Assembly: GCF_003945595.2 (NCBI RefSeq)
Contig: NW_024104095.1
Location: forward strand, 992,001 to 1,056,000
Direction: 5' to 3'
DNA length: 64,000 nucleotides
Origin: Pipra filicauda
Taxonomy: Eukaryota; Chordata; Aves; Passeriformes; Pipridae
Part shown: one piece after another, positions 36,201-41,870 of the stretch
How the letters are laid out: every line of letters starts with the position of its first letter
How positions within the stretch are numbered: position 1 is the stretch's first letter
Made by a program: the position numbers and the translations under genes
The notes under the pieces: model-generated
Databases searched by the model: none
What the model was told of the DNA's origin: nothing
Seen by the model: the letters and a program-made list of their open reading frames with translations, nothing else

Positions 36201-38173
36201 GCAGTTAATCAGAGATGTTCAGTGCACAGGTTTGTTAAGGAGGTTACTGAGAACTAATAAATATGAAACTTGTAGATTGGTTCTTTCCTAGAACTTTTTT
36301 TTCAGGATAATATTACAGTGAAAATGAAAGCCATGGTTGGAGGGGGATAACTGCACTGATGACAAATATGAGCCAGTTAGAAAAGTGTGCCCTGATTTTT
36401 ATTTTTTTTAAATAGATCACTACATAGTTTGACCTGATTTTTTCAATAGGCCTTTAGAGAGGTTTTTATTTACAAACATTTTCAATAGAATACTGTTGTG
36501 GTCAGCAGAGTGAATGTGTACATTATCCCCCCAAGTGTGGCGGTGCCTGTTGGAAGGCTCTGCAGGGTGTACTGCACACATTGCAAATGGCCTTTGCGAG
36601 GCAAATCCTTTCCAGAAAACCCTCTGGGAAGTTATAAAAAGCAATTTGATGCTTTTGATTCTTAATTCACTTAACCCTTTGTTTAGAATCATGAGCTTTG
36701 CTATGCTGGAGAAGCGTGACGAATATTACTCTTGGCAAGGGGGAATGGCTTCACACTGACAGAGGGCAAGGTTGGATTAGATATTGGAAGGGAATTCTTC
36801 CCTGTGAGGGTGGTGAGGGGCTGGGATGGAATTCTCAGAGAAGCTGTGGCTGCCCCATCCCTGGATGGGCATGGTCTTAAGCTCTGCCAGGGGAGGTTTA
36901 GGTTGGATGTTAGGAAGGAATTCTTTACAGAGAGGGTAGTCAGGCATTGGAATGGGCTGCCCAGGGAAGTGGTGGATTTTCTGTCCCTGGGGGTTTTTAA
37001 GATGAGACTGGATGTGGCACTGAGTGCTGTGGTCTAGTAACCACGGTGGTAGTGGATCAAGGGTTGGACTTGATCTCAGAGGTCTTTTCCAACCTGGCTG
37101 ATTCTATGATTCTATGAAGTGTCCAAGGCCAAGTTGGACGGGACTTGGAGCATCCTGATCTAGCAGAAGGTGTCCCTGCCCATGGCAGGGAGTGGAATGA
37201 GATGAGCTTTAAGGTCCCTTCCAACCCAAACCATGCAGTGATTCTACACAGAATCAAATGTAAGCAAGAACTAAAAAATACTTAAAGATTGTTGCCTAAG
37301 CCAGATCATCCCGTCTGGAGAAAACAATGAGGGGCAGTGGGTTGACTCCGTTGGTCAGAACATGGTGCTAATAATCATAGAATTATAGGATCATAGAATC
37401 AGCTGGGTTGGAAGGGACCTCCGAGATCATCAAGTCCAATCCTTGATCCAACACCGCTGCGGTTGCCAGCCCATGGCACTGATGCCACATCCAGTCTTGT
37501 CTTAAAAGCCTCCAGGGACGGAGAATCCACCACTTCCCTGGGCAACCCATTCCAATGGCTGATCACCCTCTCTGTAAAGAAATTCTTTCTGATATCCAAC
37601 CTAAACCTCCCCTGGCACAGCTTAAGACCATGCCCTCTTGTCTTGCTGATAGCTGCCTGGGAGAAGAGACCAACCCCCACCTGGCTACAACCTCCTGTTA
37701 GGGAGTTGTAGAGAGTGATGAGGTCTCCCCTGAGCTTCCTCTTCTCCAGGCTGAACAGCCCCAGCTCCCTCACCCTCTCCTCACAGGACTTGTGCTCAAG
37801 TCCCTTCACCAGCCTAGTTGCTCTCCTCTGGACCTGCTCCAGGAATAATTCCAAGGTCGTGGGTTCAATCCTTCACTTAAGAGTTGAACTGTGATCTTTG
37901 CGGGTCCCTTTGTTCCCCCGTTTCCCCGGCTCTGTGTGTGTGTGTGTGTGTGGTGCCTTCGTGCCTCACGCCTGTCTCCCCGCAGTTGTGTATCACCACG
38001 GGAACAGCGCCACGGGCGGCCACTACACCACGGACGTCTTCCAAATCGGGCTCAACGGCTGGTTGCGCATCGACGACCAGGCCGTGAAGGTGATCCATCA
38101 GTACCAGGTGGTGAAGCCGACTGCGGAACGCACAGCCTACCTCCTGTACTACCGCCGCGTGGACCTGCTGTGA
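9154..38173 (+). CDS. USP10: USP10, ubiquitin carboxyl-terminal hydrolase 10 (spliced, exons 2-14, 5' end outside window)
   Basis: Cysteine deubiquitinase of the USP (C19) family. In mammals it removes ubiquitin from p53, 40S ribosomal proteins and other substrates, and binds G3BP to limit stress granules; it is mainly cytoplasmic. Thirteen exons join in frame (9154-9222, 12138-12183, 16745-17761, 22039-22130, 23606-23715, 24132-24187, 25502-25605, 26333-26432, 27668-27848, 30855-31020, 34236-34380, 35260-35325, 37986-38173), all with AG/GT borders. Translation gives an N-terminal regulatory half with an FGEF motif and a PAM2-like motif, then a USP domain with the Cys box GNWCYINA, the [10 protein letters not shown] box, LVLHLKRF, the His box GGHYTTDV and WLRIDDQ. 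The total is 779 codons plus stop. Human exon 1 adds seven residues and is not found here, so the window begins within intron 1. Identity with human USP10 is near-complete in the catalytic half and lower in exon 4. Confidence 0.97.
9223..16744 (+). other. USP10: USP10 introns 2 and 3 (interrupted by exon 3)
   Basis: Two introns, 9223-12137 and 12184-16744, flank the 46-bp exon 3. They are AT-rich with scattered poly-T runs. I recognise no gene, RNA or clear CR1 copy. The minus-strand open frames near 12400-12757 and 15559-15948 show no domain, conserved motif or start context and are taken as chance. Confidence 0.7.
12138..12183 (+). CDS. USP10: USP10 exon 3
   Basis: This 46-bp exon encodes [15 protein letters not shown] plus the first base of a Gly codon completed in exon 4. 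The acceptor is tttttgtacag and the donor is gtaagt. It aligns with human residues 31-45, which begin LPPYSGTVLCGTQA. The TQ of human Thr42, reported as an ATM target, reads Ile-Lys here. Confidence 0.95.
16745..17761 (+). CDS. USP10: USP10 exon 4 (large regulatory exon)
   Basis: This 1017-bp exon encodes most of the disordered regulatory half. It opens [16 protein letters not shown] and then has the PAM2-like poly(A)-binding-protein motif [12 protein letters not shown] at 16834-16869. The conserved segment [20 protein letters not shown], holding a basic patch, is near 16996-17056. The exon ends in the conserved [11 protein letters not shown] and [13 protein letters not shown] region that leads into the USP domain. 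The frame closes with one base of a Glu codon (17761) before the donor gtatag. Between about 16930 and 17290 the exon is notably GC- and CpG-rich compared with the rest of the exon and the introns. Reading past the donor stays open to a stop at 17829. Confidence 0.97.
17762..22038 (+). other. USP10: USP10 intron 4
   Basis: No second gene is visible in this 4.3-kb intron. The frame from exon 4 stays open for 22 more codons to a stop at 17827-17829, and an AATAAA hexamer follows at 17902-17907. The rest is AT-rich. The minus-strand open frames at 18951-19418 and 19560-19952 carry no recognisable domain and are treated as chance. Confidence 0.7.
22039..22130 (+). CDS. USP10: USP10 exon 5 (catalytic Cys box)
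   Basis: This 92-bp exon lies between caccctgcag and gtatcc. It starts the USP domain: [19 protein letters not shown], then [11 protein letters not shown]. The nucleophile is Cys, codon 22116-22118, equivalent to human Cys424. The last codon is complete, so the next exon starts in phase 0. The donor gtatcc is weaker than consensus, but the frame and family match fix it. Confidence 0.96.
22131..23605 (+). other. USP10: USP10 intron 5
   Basis: Nothing beyond AT-rich intron sequence is recognised here. It ends with a weak-looking acceptor, gccattgcatag, before exon 6. Confidence 0.7.
23606..23715 (+). CDS. USP10: USP10 exon 6
   Basis: This 110-bp exon encodes [20 protein letters not shown] and then [16 protein letters not shown]. 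It is the continuation of the Cys box (human [20 protein letters not shown]). It ends with two bases of a Phe codon before gtaagt. The acceptor is gcatag. Confidence 0.96.
24132..24187 (+). CDS. USP10: USP10 exon 7
   Basis: This 56-bp exon completes the Phe codon and encodes [18 protein letters not shown] plus one base of Ala. The acceptor is ttccgttgcag and the donor gtgagt. It matches human [18 protein letters not shown]. The flanking introns 6 (23716-24131) and 7 (24188-25501) hold nothing else I recognise. Confidence 0.96.
25502..25605 (+). CDS. USP10: USP10 exon 8
   Basis: This 104-bp exon encodes [20 protein letters not shown] and then [15 protein letters not shown]. It lies between tttgctttgcag and gtggga. 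It is almost identical to human apart from Asn to Ile in TVNKSS. Intron 8 (25606-26332) shows no other feature. Confidence 0.97.
26333..26432 (+). CDS. USP10: USP10 exon 9 ([10 protein letters not shown] box)
   Basis: This 100-bp exon encodes [20 protein letters not shown] and then [13 protein letters not shown]. It contains the QDAxE-type box conserved in USP proteases, part of the ubiquitin-binding core. It ends with the first base of a Lys codon. The acceptor is ttttattcag and the donor gttagt, a non-consensus but usable GT site. Confidence 0.97.
26433..27667 (+). other. USP10: USP10 intron 9 with ATT microsatellite
   Basis: This intron has no gene. A trinucleotide run (GAT then TAT/ATT units) lies at about 27559-27586, shortly before the acceptor of exon 10. 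The polypyrimidine stretch at 27642-27660 precedes gtctcttgaag. Confidence 0.75.
27668..27848 (+). CDS. USP10: USP10 exon 10 (acidic insert of USP domain)
   Basis: This 181-bp exon encodes [20 protein letters not shown], then an acidic stretch [19 protein letters not shown] and [19 protein letters not shown]. This is the Glu-rich insert within the USP10 catalytic domain. Human has a similar acidic run but a different leader (TISNGPKNH). The exon ends with two bases of Arg before gtacag. Confidence 0.97.
27849..30854 (+). other. USP10: USP10 intron 10
   Basis: A 3-kb AT-rich intron with no supported gene or recognised transposable element. The short open frames at 28848-29170 lie in slightly repetitive purine-rich sequence and have no homology I recognise. 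Confidence 0.65.
30855..31020 (+). CDS. USP10: USP10 exon 11
   Basis: This 166-bp exon encodes [20 protein letters not shown], then [20 protein letters not shown] and [16 protein letters not shown]. The acceptor is ttttcccccccatag and the donor gtgtgt. It is essentially identical to human. The segment FFTLQLDIQ is the conserved beta-strand region of the USP fingers and palm. Confidence 0.97.
31733..31830 (-). mobile_element. CR1 LINE fragment, minus orientation
   Basis: The + strand reads tgagctggaagggacccccaaggatcacc and then gagtccaact-like sequence. This is the reverse complement of the well-known CR1 3' end. It is 5'-truncated, as usual for CR1, with decayed terminal octamers around 31735-31755. 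Boundaries are approximate. Confidence 0.8.
31915..32207 (+). mobile_element. Possible degraded CR1 fragment, plus orientation
   Basis: The sequence near 32170-32207 (gaagatcttggaggtctcca, then ccctgtgattctctg) resembles a CR1 3' end in plus orientation. The stretch before it (aggggcaggagctgttcagcctcaagaa) resembles the CR1 ORF2 tail coding for LFSLE. It is too diverged for firm boundaries. Confidence 0.5.
33048..33084. repeat. Perfect 15-bp inverted repeat, 7-nt loop
   Basis: The left arm tttttagctttatca (33048-33062) and the right arm tgataaagctaaaaa (33070-33084) are exact reverse complements around a 7-nt spacer. It lies in USP10 intron 11. Confidence 0.9.
33322..33359. repeat. 19-bp direct tandem duplication
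   Basis: Two identical copies of agctgtttaaaatggagtg lie end to end at 33322-33340 and 33341-33359. It looks like a recent slippage duplication in intron 11. Confidence 0.9.
34236..34380 (+). CDS. USP10: USP10 exon 12
   Basis: This 145-bp exon encodes [20 protein letters not shown], then [20 protein letters not shown] and PVDLEISK. It contains the [12 protein letters not shown] box typical of USPs. It ends with one base of a Glu codon before gtaaag. The acceptor is gtgtgtgtcag. One clear change from human is Lys to Glu in TLEKLPP. Confidence 0.97.
35260..35325 (+). CDS. USP10: USP10 exon 13
   Basis: This 66-bp exon encodes [20 protein letters not shown] plus A. The acceptor is ttttcctcctccag and the donor gtattt. 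Human reads [21 protein letters not shown], so this is the most divergent piece of the catalytic half. Intron 12 (34381-35259) has no other recognised feature. Confidence 0.95.
36731..37257 (+). mobile_element. CR1 LINE 3' fragment, interrupted (outer element)
   Basis: The two halves are 36731-36865 (aagggggaatggcttcacac through the GCCCCATCCCTGGA-type segment) and 37118-37257 (agtgtccaaggccaagttgg through the gtcccttccaacccaaacca 3' end). They join exactly at CTGGA/AGTGTCC, as in a continuous CR1, once the 252-bp inner insertion is removed. The orientation is plus. Confidence 0.85.
36866..37117 (+). mobile_element. CR1 LINE fragment nested in the outer CR1
   Basis: The conceptual translation is a CR1 ORF2 C-terminus: [20 protein letters not shown], then [20 protein letters not shown]. 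It ends in the CR1 3' octamers gattctatgattctatga at about 37100-37117. It inserted in the same orientation within the older CR1. I see no convincing target-site duplication beyond two bases. Confidence 0.88.
37331..37910 (+). mobile_element. tRNA-Ile-derived SINE with CR1-type tail, split by a CR1 insertion
   Basis: The 5' half, 37331-37375, reads ggggcagtgggttgactccg, then ttggtcagaacatggtgcta ataat. It parallels the tRNA-Ile D arm and anticodon arm, including the CTAATAA loop. The 3' half from 37850 reads tccaaggtcgtgggttcaat cc, the variable region and T arm (B box) of tRNA-Ile. It is followed by gagttgaactgtgatctttg cgggtccctt, a CR1-type tail. tRNA head plus CR1 tail is the organisation I recall for TguSINE1 of songbirds. 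Removing the CR1 and one copy of aataat restores one continuous element. Confidence 0.82.
37376..37843 (-). mobile_element. CR1 LINE fragment inserted in the SINE
   Basis: The minus-strand translation is a CR1 ORF2 C-terminus: [20 protein letters not shown], then [20 protein letters not shown] and later [20 protein letters not shown]. The 3' octamer end (catagaattataggatcata) is at the left. It is flanked by a 6-bp direct repeat, aataat, at 37370-37375 and 37844-37849. The reading frame covers about 150 codons but is a 5'-truncated fragment, not a host gene. Confidence 0.93.
37934..37953 (+). repeat. (GT)n run beside the exon 14 acceptor
   Basis: A run of about ten GT units lies roughly 30-50 nt upstream of the exon 14 acceptor, between the SINE tail and a short pyrimidine tract. 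UG repeats in RNA are known binding sites for TDP-43 and CELF proteins; any effect here is inference. Confidence 0.9.
37986..38173 (+). CDS. USP10: USP10 exon 14, terminal coding exon with His and Asp boxes
   Basis: This 188-bp coding part follows gtctccccgcag. It encodes [20 protein letters not shown], then [40 protein letters not shown] and LL before TGA at 38171-38173. The catalytic His is codon 38021-38023 in GGHYTT, and the Asp pair is 38072-38077 in WLRIDDQ. The exon is much more GC-rich than its surroundings. It is nearly identical to human. Confidence 0.98.
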
Positions 38174-38250
38174 CCCTGCCTGCAGCACCCTGCTCTCTAG
38201 GACGCCAACTATCACTAATTTCCTCTCCTCTAAATGCTCTTCTGAGTGAA

Positions 38251-38430
38251 TCTATTTTTTCTTTTTTTTGTTTTCTTTTCCTTTTTTTCTTTTTTTTCTT
38301 TTCCTTTTTTCTTTTTTTTCTTTTCCTTTTTTTATTTTCCTTTTTATTTCTTTTCCTTTTTTTTTCTTTTTTTTTTAATTTTTCCTTTTGTTTGTTTCAT
38401 TTCCCTCCTTTTTTTTTTCCACCCCACCCC
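38251..38430 (+). repeat. Pyrimidine (T/C) low-complexity tract
   Basis: About 180 nt consists almost only of T with interspersed C, in irregular TTTTC and TTTTTTC units, ending in a C-rich part. It lies in the USP10 3' UTR and is prone to slippage and assembly error. Confidence 0.92.
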
Positions 38431-38720
38431 GCCTCGCAACTATAAGAGTGATCAAGGAAACGACCGCGGGTTTGTGCGCGACGTAGCTTGTGTTGACTTT
38501 TTTGCCAGAATGAAGTCGCTTGGTTGGAAGACTCGAGTCTTGTGAATCACACAAAAAAAAAAATAATACGAAACAAAAATTAATCTGAGTTCATGCTGAA
38601 TCCTAAGATAATAAAGGGATTGACATTTAATTCCCACTTTCTAAATGCGTAGTAGAAGAAAACCCTGCACCAGCAACAGAACTTGTAGATTTCTGTGAAA
38701 ATGTTTTATCTTTACTTCAG

Positions 38721-38774
38721 TAAAAAAAAAAAAAATTAAAAAAAATATAAAAAAAAAATATAAAAATAAAAAAG
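38721..38774 (+). repeat. A-rich low-complexity tract
   Basis: A run of A with a few T lies in the USP10 3' UTR, able in principle to pair with the upstream T-rich tract and to cause internal oligo-dT priming. Confidence 0.9.
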
Positions 38775-39197
38775 CTCTCTCTGCTTTCCCCAATAGTTTT
38801 TTGATAAGTGGTAAAATATGAGCCGATGTGTATGAGATGGAAATGGTCCTTTGTGCTTCAAAACATGTACAAACTGCAGAGTTGCTGGTTCCTGATAAGA
38901 AGACACATTTTAATAATTGTGCGATGAGAAACTGCTTAAGTACACATTGCAGATCAAATATTTGGAGTTAAGATGTTAGTCTATATAGATGGGTGATTGT
39001 AACTTTATTGCTATTAAGAAATTTCAAACTGCATTTATGCTTCTGTGTACATGAAATTAAGAAAATGGGCAAAATAATTAAGATTGATATTTCTTTAAGT
39101 CTGCTTTGTTTAATTTTGCTGTCTGCTCTCCTATAATGTTGAGTTCCTAATTGTACACAGTTTAGTGATATCTAGAAGTATAAAGTTGTCGCCCATC

Positions 39198-39245
39198 AAT
39201 AAAAGTCACAAAGTTGGTTTAAGGTGTGTGTGTGGGTTTTGTTTT
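39198..39245 (+). terminator. USP10: USP10 poly(A) signal and GT-rich downstream element
   Basis: AATAAA at 39198-39203 is followed some 20 nt later by ggtgtgtgtgtgggttttgt (about 39222-39241). This is the usual layout of a cleavage signal with a GU/U-rich downstream element. Cleavage is expected around 39215-39222. Confidence 0.85.
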
Positions 39246-41683
39246 TCCTCAGGTGTAAATCCTACCCTTGGAAACTCCAAAGATTTCCATGTAGCACTTC
39301 CATGAGGTGTAGGGAGCCTTCCCCAGCTGAAGTGTAGATTATTTTCTTTCAATTTTACAACTTCTTGAAACTTCAGAATGTCCCATTTTGCACTGGGTGG
39401 AGCTGAATGTTGAGGGGAAGGAGGAGGACATCAGTCATCCCAAGGGATGTGGCAGTCCCTTGGGACTGAGCTGAACCCTGGCCAGCCAGGAGAGGGAATG
39501 GAATCCTTCTGTATCCTCCTGAAAGCCTCCCACAGTTGTTTCTGAGGTAGGTGGTGGTTTATCTTCAACTAAACTATTCCCTCCTTTAGCCAGTTGACAT
39601 TTTCATGGAAAACTTTTGGTAAAAAAATGTGTTGGATGAGCAGCAGACCTGTTGAAAGCCCTCCTGGTTTGCCCTGGCTCATCTTCCCTCTCCTGGGGTG
39701 GTGAAGAGCTCGGGATTTTCCTGCCTGTGGATCACTCCTGGCAATGCTGTTACCATTCCATCCAGGAAGGAGCTTCCTGCCCAGGCCTCCAGCTGTAGGT
39801 GGGAGTGTCCAGCCCAGTAGCACTTTGGGATGGTCCTGTTTTCCCTGCTCAAAGGTGGGTGCTTATGAGATGGATGCTCTCTTTCTGGAATGTTCAGGCA
39901 GGGTTAATTTTATCACTATTGCAATCCTGATGCTGGGAAAGTTAATTGATGCTTTGTCAGTTGTTTTGTATATCCAAATGTATTGGGTTTTTTTCATAGC
40001 TAATCAGGTTTTATTAGTGTTTTCTGATATACAAATCATGACTGAGACACTGTTCCTGATTTTGGTGACATTCCACCCATTCTGAAACAATTTTCTGTCC
40101 AGAGCTCACTTGGATTTTGGCTGGTTGCAGGGAAAACCTCAGTTCCTGGCTGCTCACTGGGCAGGGTGCCCTGGAGCTGGGGCTGCCCAAGGGCTGGTGC
40201 TCCCAAGGTTTCCCAATGCAGGAATTGCCCTGGAGCCACACTGGTGAGACATGGAGCATTGAGCATTCTGCTTTGATTTGGAAATCTGAGGGGAGTGGGG
40301 GGTTGTTCCAAACAGGAGGGAAATCAGATTTTGAAATGACTCTTCTGTGCTGGTTATTCACGTCTTGTTCCTGCACCCTGGTTGAAGTAGTTTTCTGCAT
40401 TGCAGAAACCCTGTTTTTAATTATTCTCGTGGCTGTGTTGGGTATTTATTTACCTGTATCTCCAGGGCATTGTGTAAAGCTGCATTTCTGATAGTGTAGG
40501 TTTGCCTGAATATTCCAGATAAAGTTGCAGGTGATCAGTAATTAATACATTACTTGCTAGAGGTTACAAGTGTTACTAATTTTTAAAGATATGGCAATGA
40601 GTCATTTCCAGTTTAAAAATCAAGTGTTGAAATCCACTCTTAGTATGACTTGGAAGTGTTCAGATGGTAGGAATTTTTAAAATTTTCACGGAGGATGTTA
40701 CGAATGCACTTGTTGGTAAAATCTGACTTCTGCAGTGGATTACTCAAGGGGAAATAAAAAATATGTGGCAACATTGATGTGGACACATAGCCACAATTTT
40801 TATTTTCTGGATTAAGCTCCTCCCATTGTTGCAAAATGAGGATTTTGCAGCCTTTTGATCATTTGCTTTGTCTGTGTGTGATTATGTAAAAGAAAACCCC
40901 AACACCCACAGGAACCCCCCCAATACACCGTAAATCCGGTGGTTGTTTACTGATGTTTAAACTAGGATTTAAGCAATGTGTTGTTTGTTTTTTTTTAAAT
41001 GCACATTAAGAGCTAAAGTTTTCAGAACTGGAAACTTTGGATGTGCAGGTCCAAAGGGCTGTTGGGAAAACCTTGTGCCATAAGCCAGGTCTGCAGGGGA
41101 ACAGTTGGATGGGGTTGGGGAGGAGGATTATCAAAGGCACAAGGTATTTGGGGGTGGGGGGAGGTCGTGTGTGTTTTAATTAGGAAACTACTGGTTTCCA
41201 TAATATCCCCTGGAGATGATGTCACACTTGGGGCTGGGCTGCAGGAGAGGGCAGTGGTGGTCTGTGCCAGCTTTATCTTTGTAAATGTGCTCTAAATCTC
41301 TCTGGTTTTGACTAGGAATGAGGAACGAGCCTTGGACGTGCTGGGGATGTTCCCAAGATTTTGGAGGTTGGTGCAACTGGAGATTTATTTCAGGCTATTT
41401 TAAATTACCCAATAGGATTTTTTTGGAAAGAATTCTGTATGGGCAAATAACTAGCTGTAAGGGCTGTGGAGTTTGTGATTGCAATTCACCTTCTCTGTTT
41501 CGGGGTGAAACCTCGAAGTCCTGGGTTAATAATGCTGACCTGTCTCAGTCTGCAGATCTGTACCAGTTACTTTATTATTATACCTGTTTATTTATTATTC
41601 TATTATTATAGAAGTGTGTTTCTACATCTCTCACTGCAGATGTGACCAGGGAATGTGGGGAGATGTGAGAAAAAGGTGAGACG

Positions 41684-41870
41684 TTTTCATGGAGTCCCAG
41701 AACAGTATGGATTGGAAGGGACCTCAAAGCTCATCTCGTTCCACCCTCTGCCATGGGCAGGGACACCTTCCACTAGCCCAGGCTGCTCCAAGCCCTGTCC
41801 AACTTGGTCTTGAACACTTCCAGGGGTGGGACAACCTGTGCCTCACCACCCTCACTGTGAAGAATTTTGT
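41684..41870 (-). mobile_element. CR1 LINE fragment, minus orientation
   Basis: The + strand reads ggattggaagggacctcaaagctcatct, then ctgccatgggcagggacacc, ttccactagcccaggctgct and onwards to ccaccctcactgtgaagaat. This is the reverse complement of the CR1 3' end and adjoining ORF2 tail. The terminal octamers are mostly lost. Confidence 0.88.

Larger units (their letters stand above)
35326..37985 (+). other. USP10: USP10 intron 13, repeat-rich
   Basis: The first ~1.4 kb shows nothing recognisable. From about 36731 to 37910 the intron is built almost entirely of retroelements: a CR1 nested in a CR1, then a tRNA-Ile SINE split by a third CR1. A (TG)n run follows just before the exon 14 acceptor. 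Each element is listed separately. Confidence 0.85.
38174..39220 (+). other. USP10: USP10 3' UTR
   Basis: The sequence after the stop runs to the poly(A) signal at 39198. It contains a long pyrimidine tract (38251-38430), an A-rich tract (38721-38774) and an earlier AATAAA at 38610-38615 that could give a shorter transcript. The 3' end is inferred from the signal, not observed. Confidence 0.8.

Noticed and set aside
37331..37375. Possible functional tRNA-Ile gene
   Set aside because: The acceptor stem is not intact and the anticodon arm is interrupted by a CR1. It fits a SINE head, not a working tRNA.
37399..37854. 151-codon minus-strand open frame
   Set aside because: It is the C-terminus of CR1 ORF2 within a 5'-truncated LINE copy, not a host gene.
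38246..38545. Phe-rich open frame after the USP10 stop codon
   Set aside because: It is a translation of the T/C tract in the 3' UTR.
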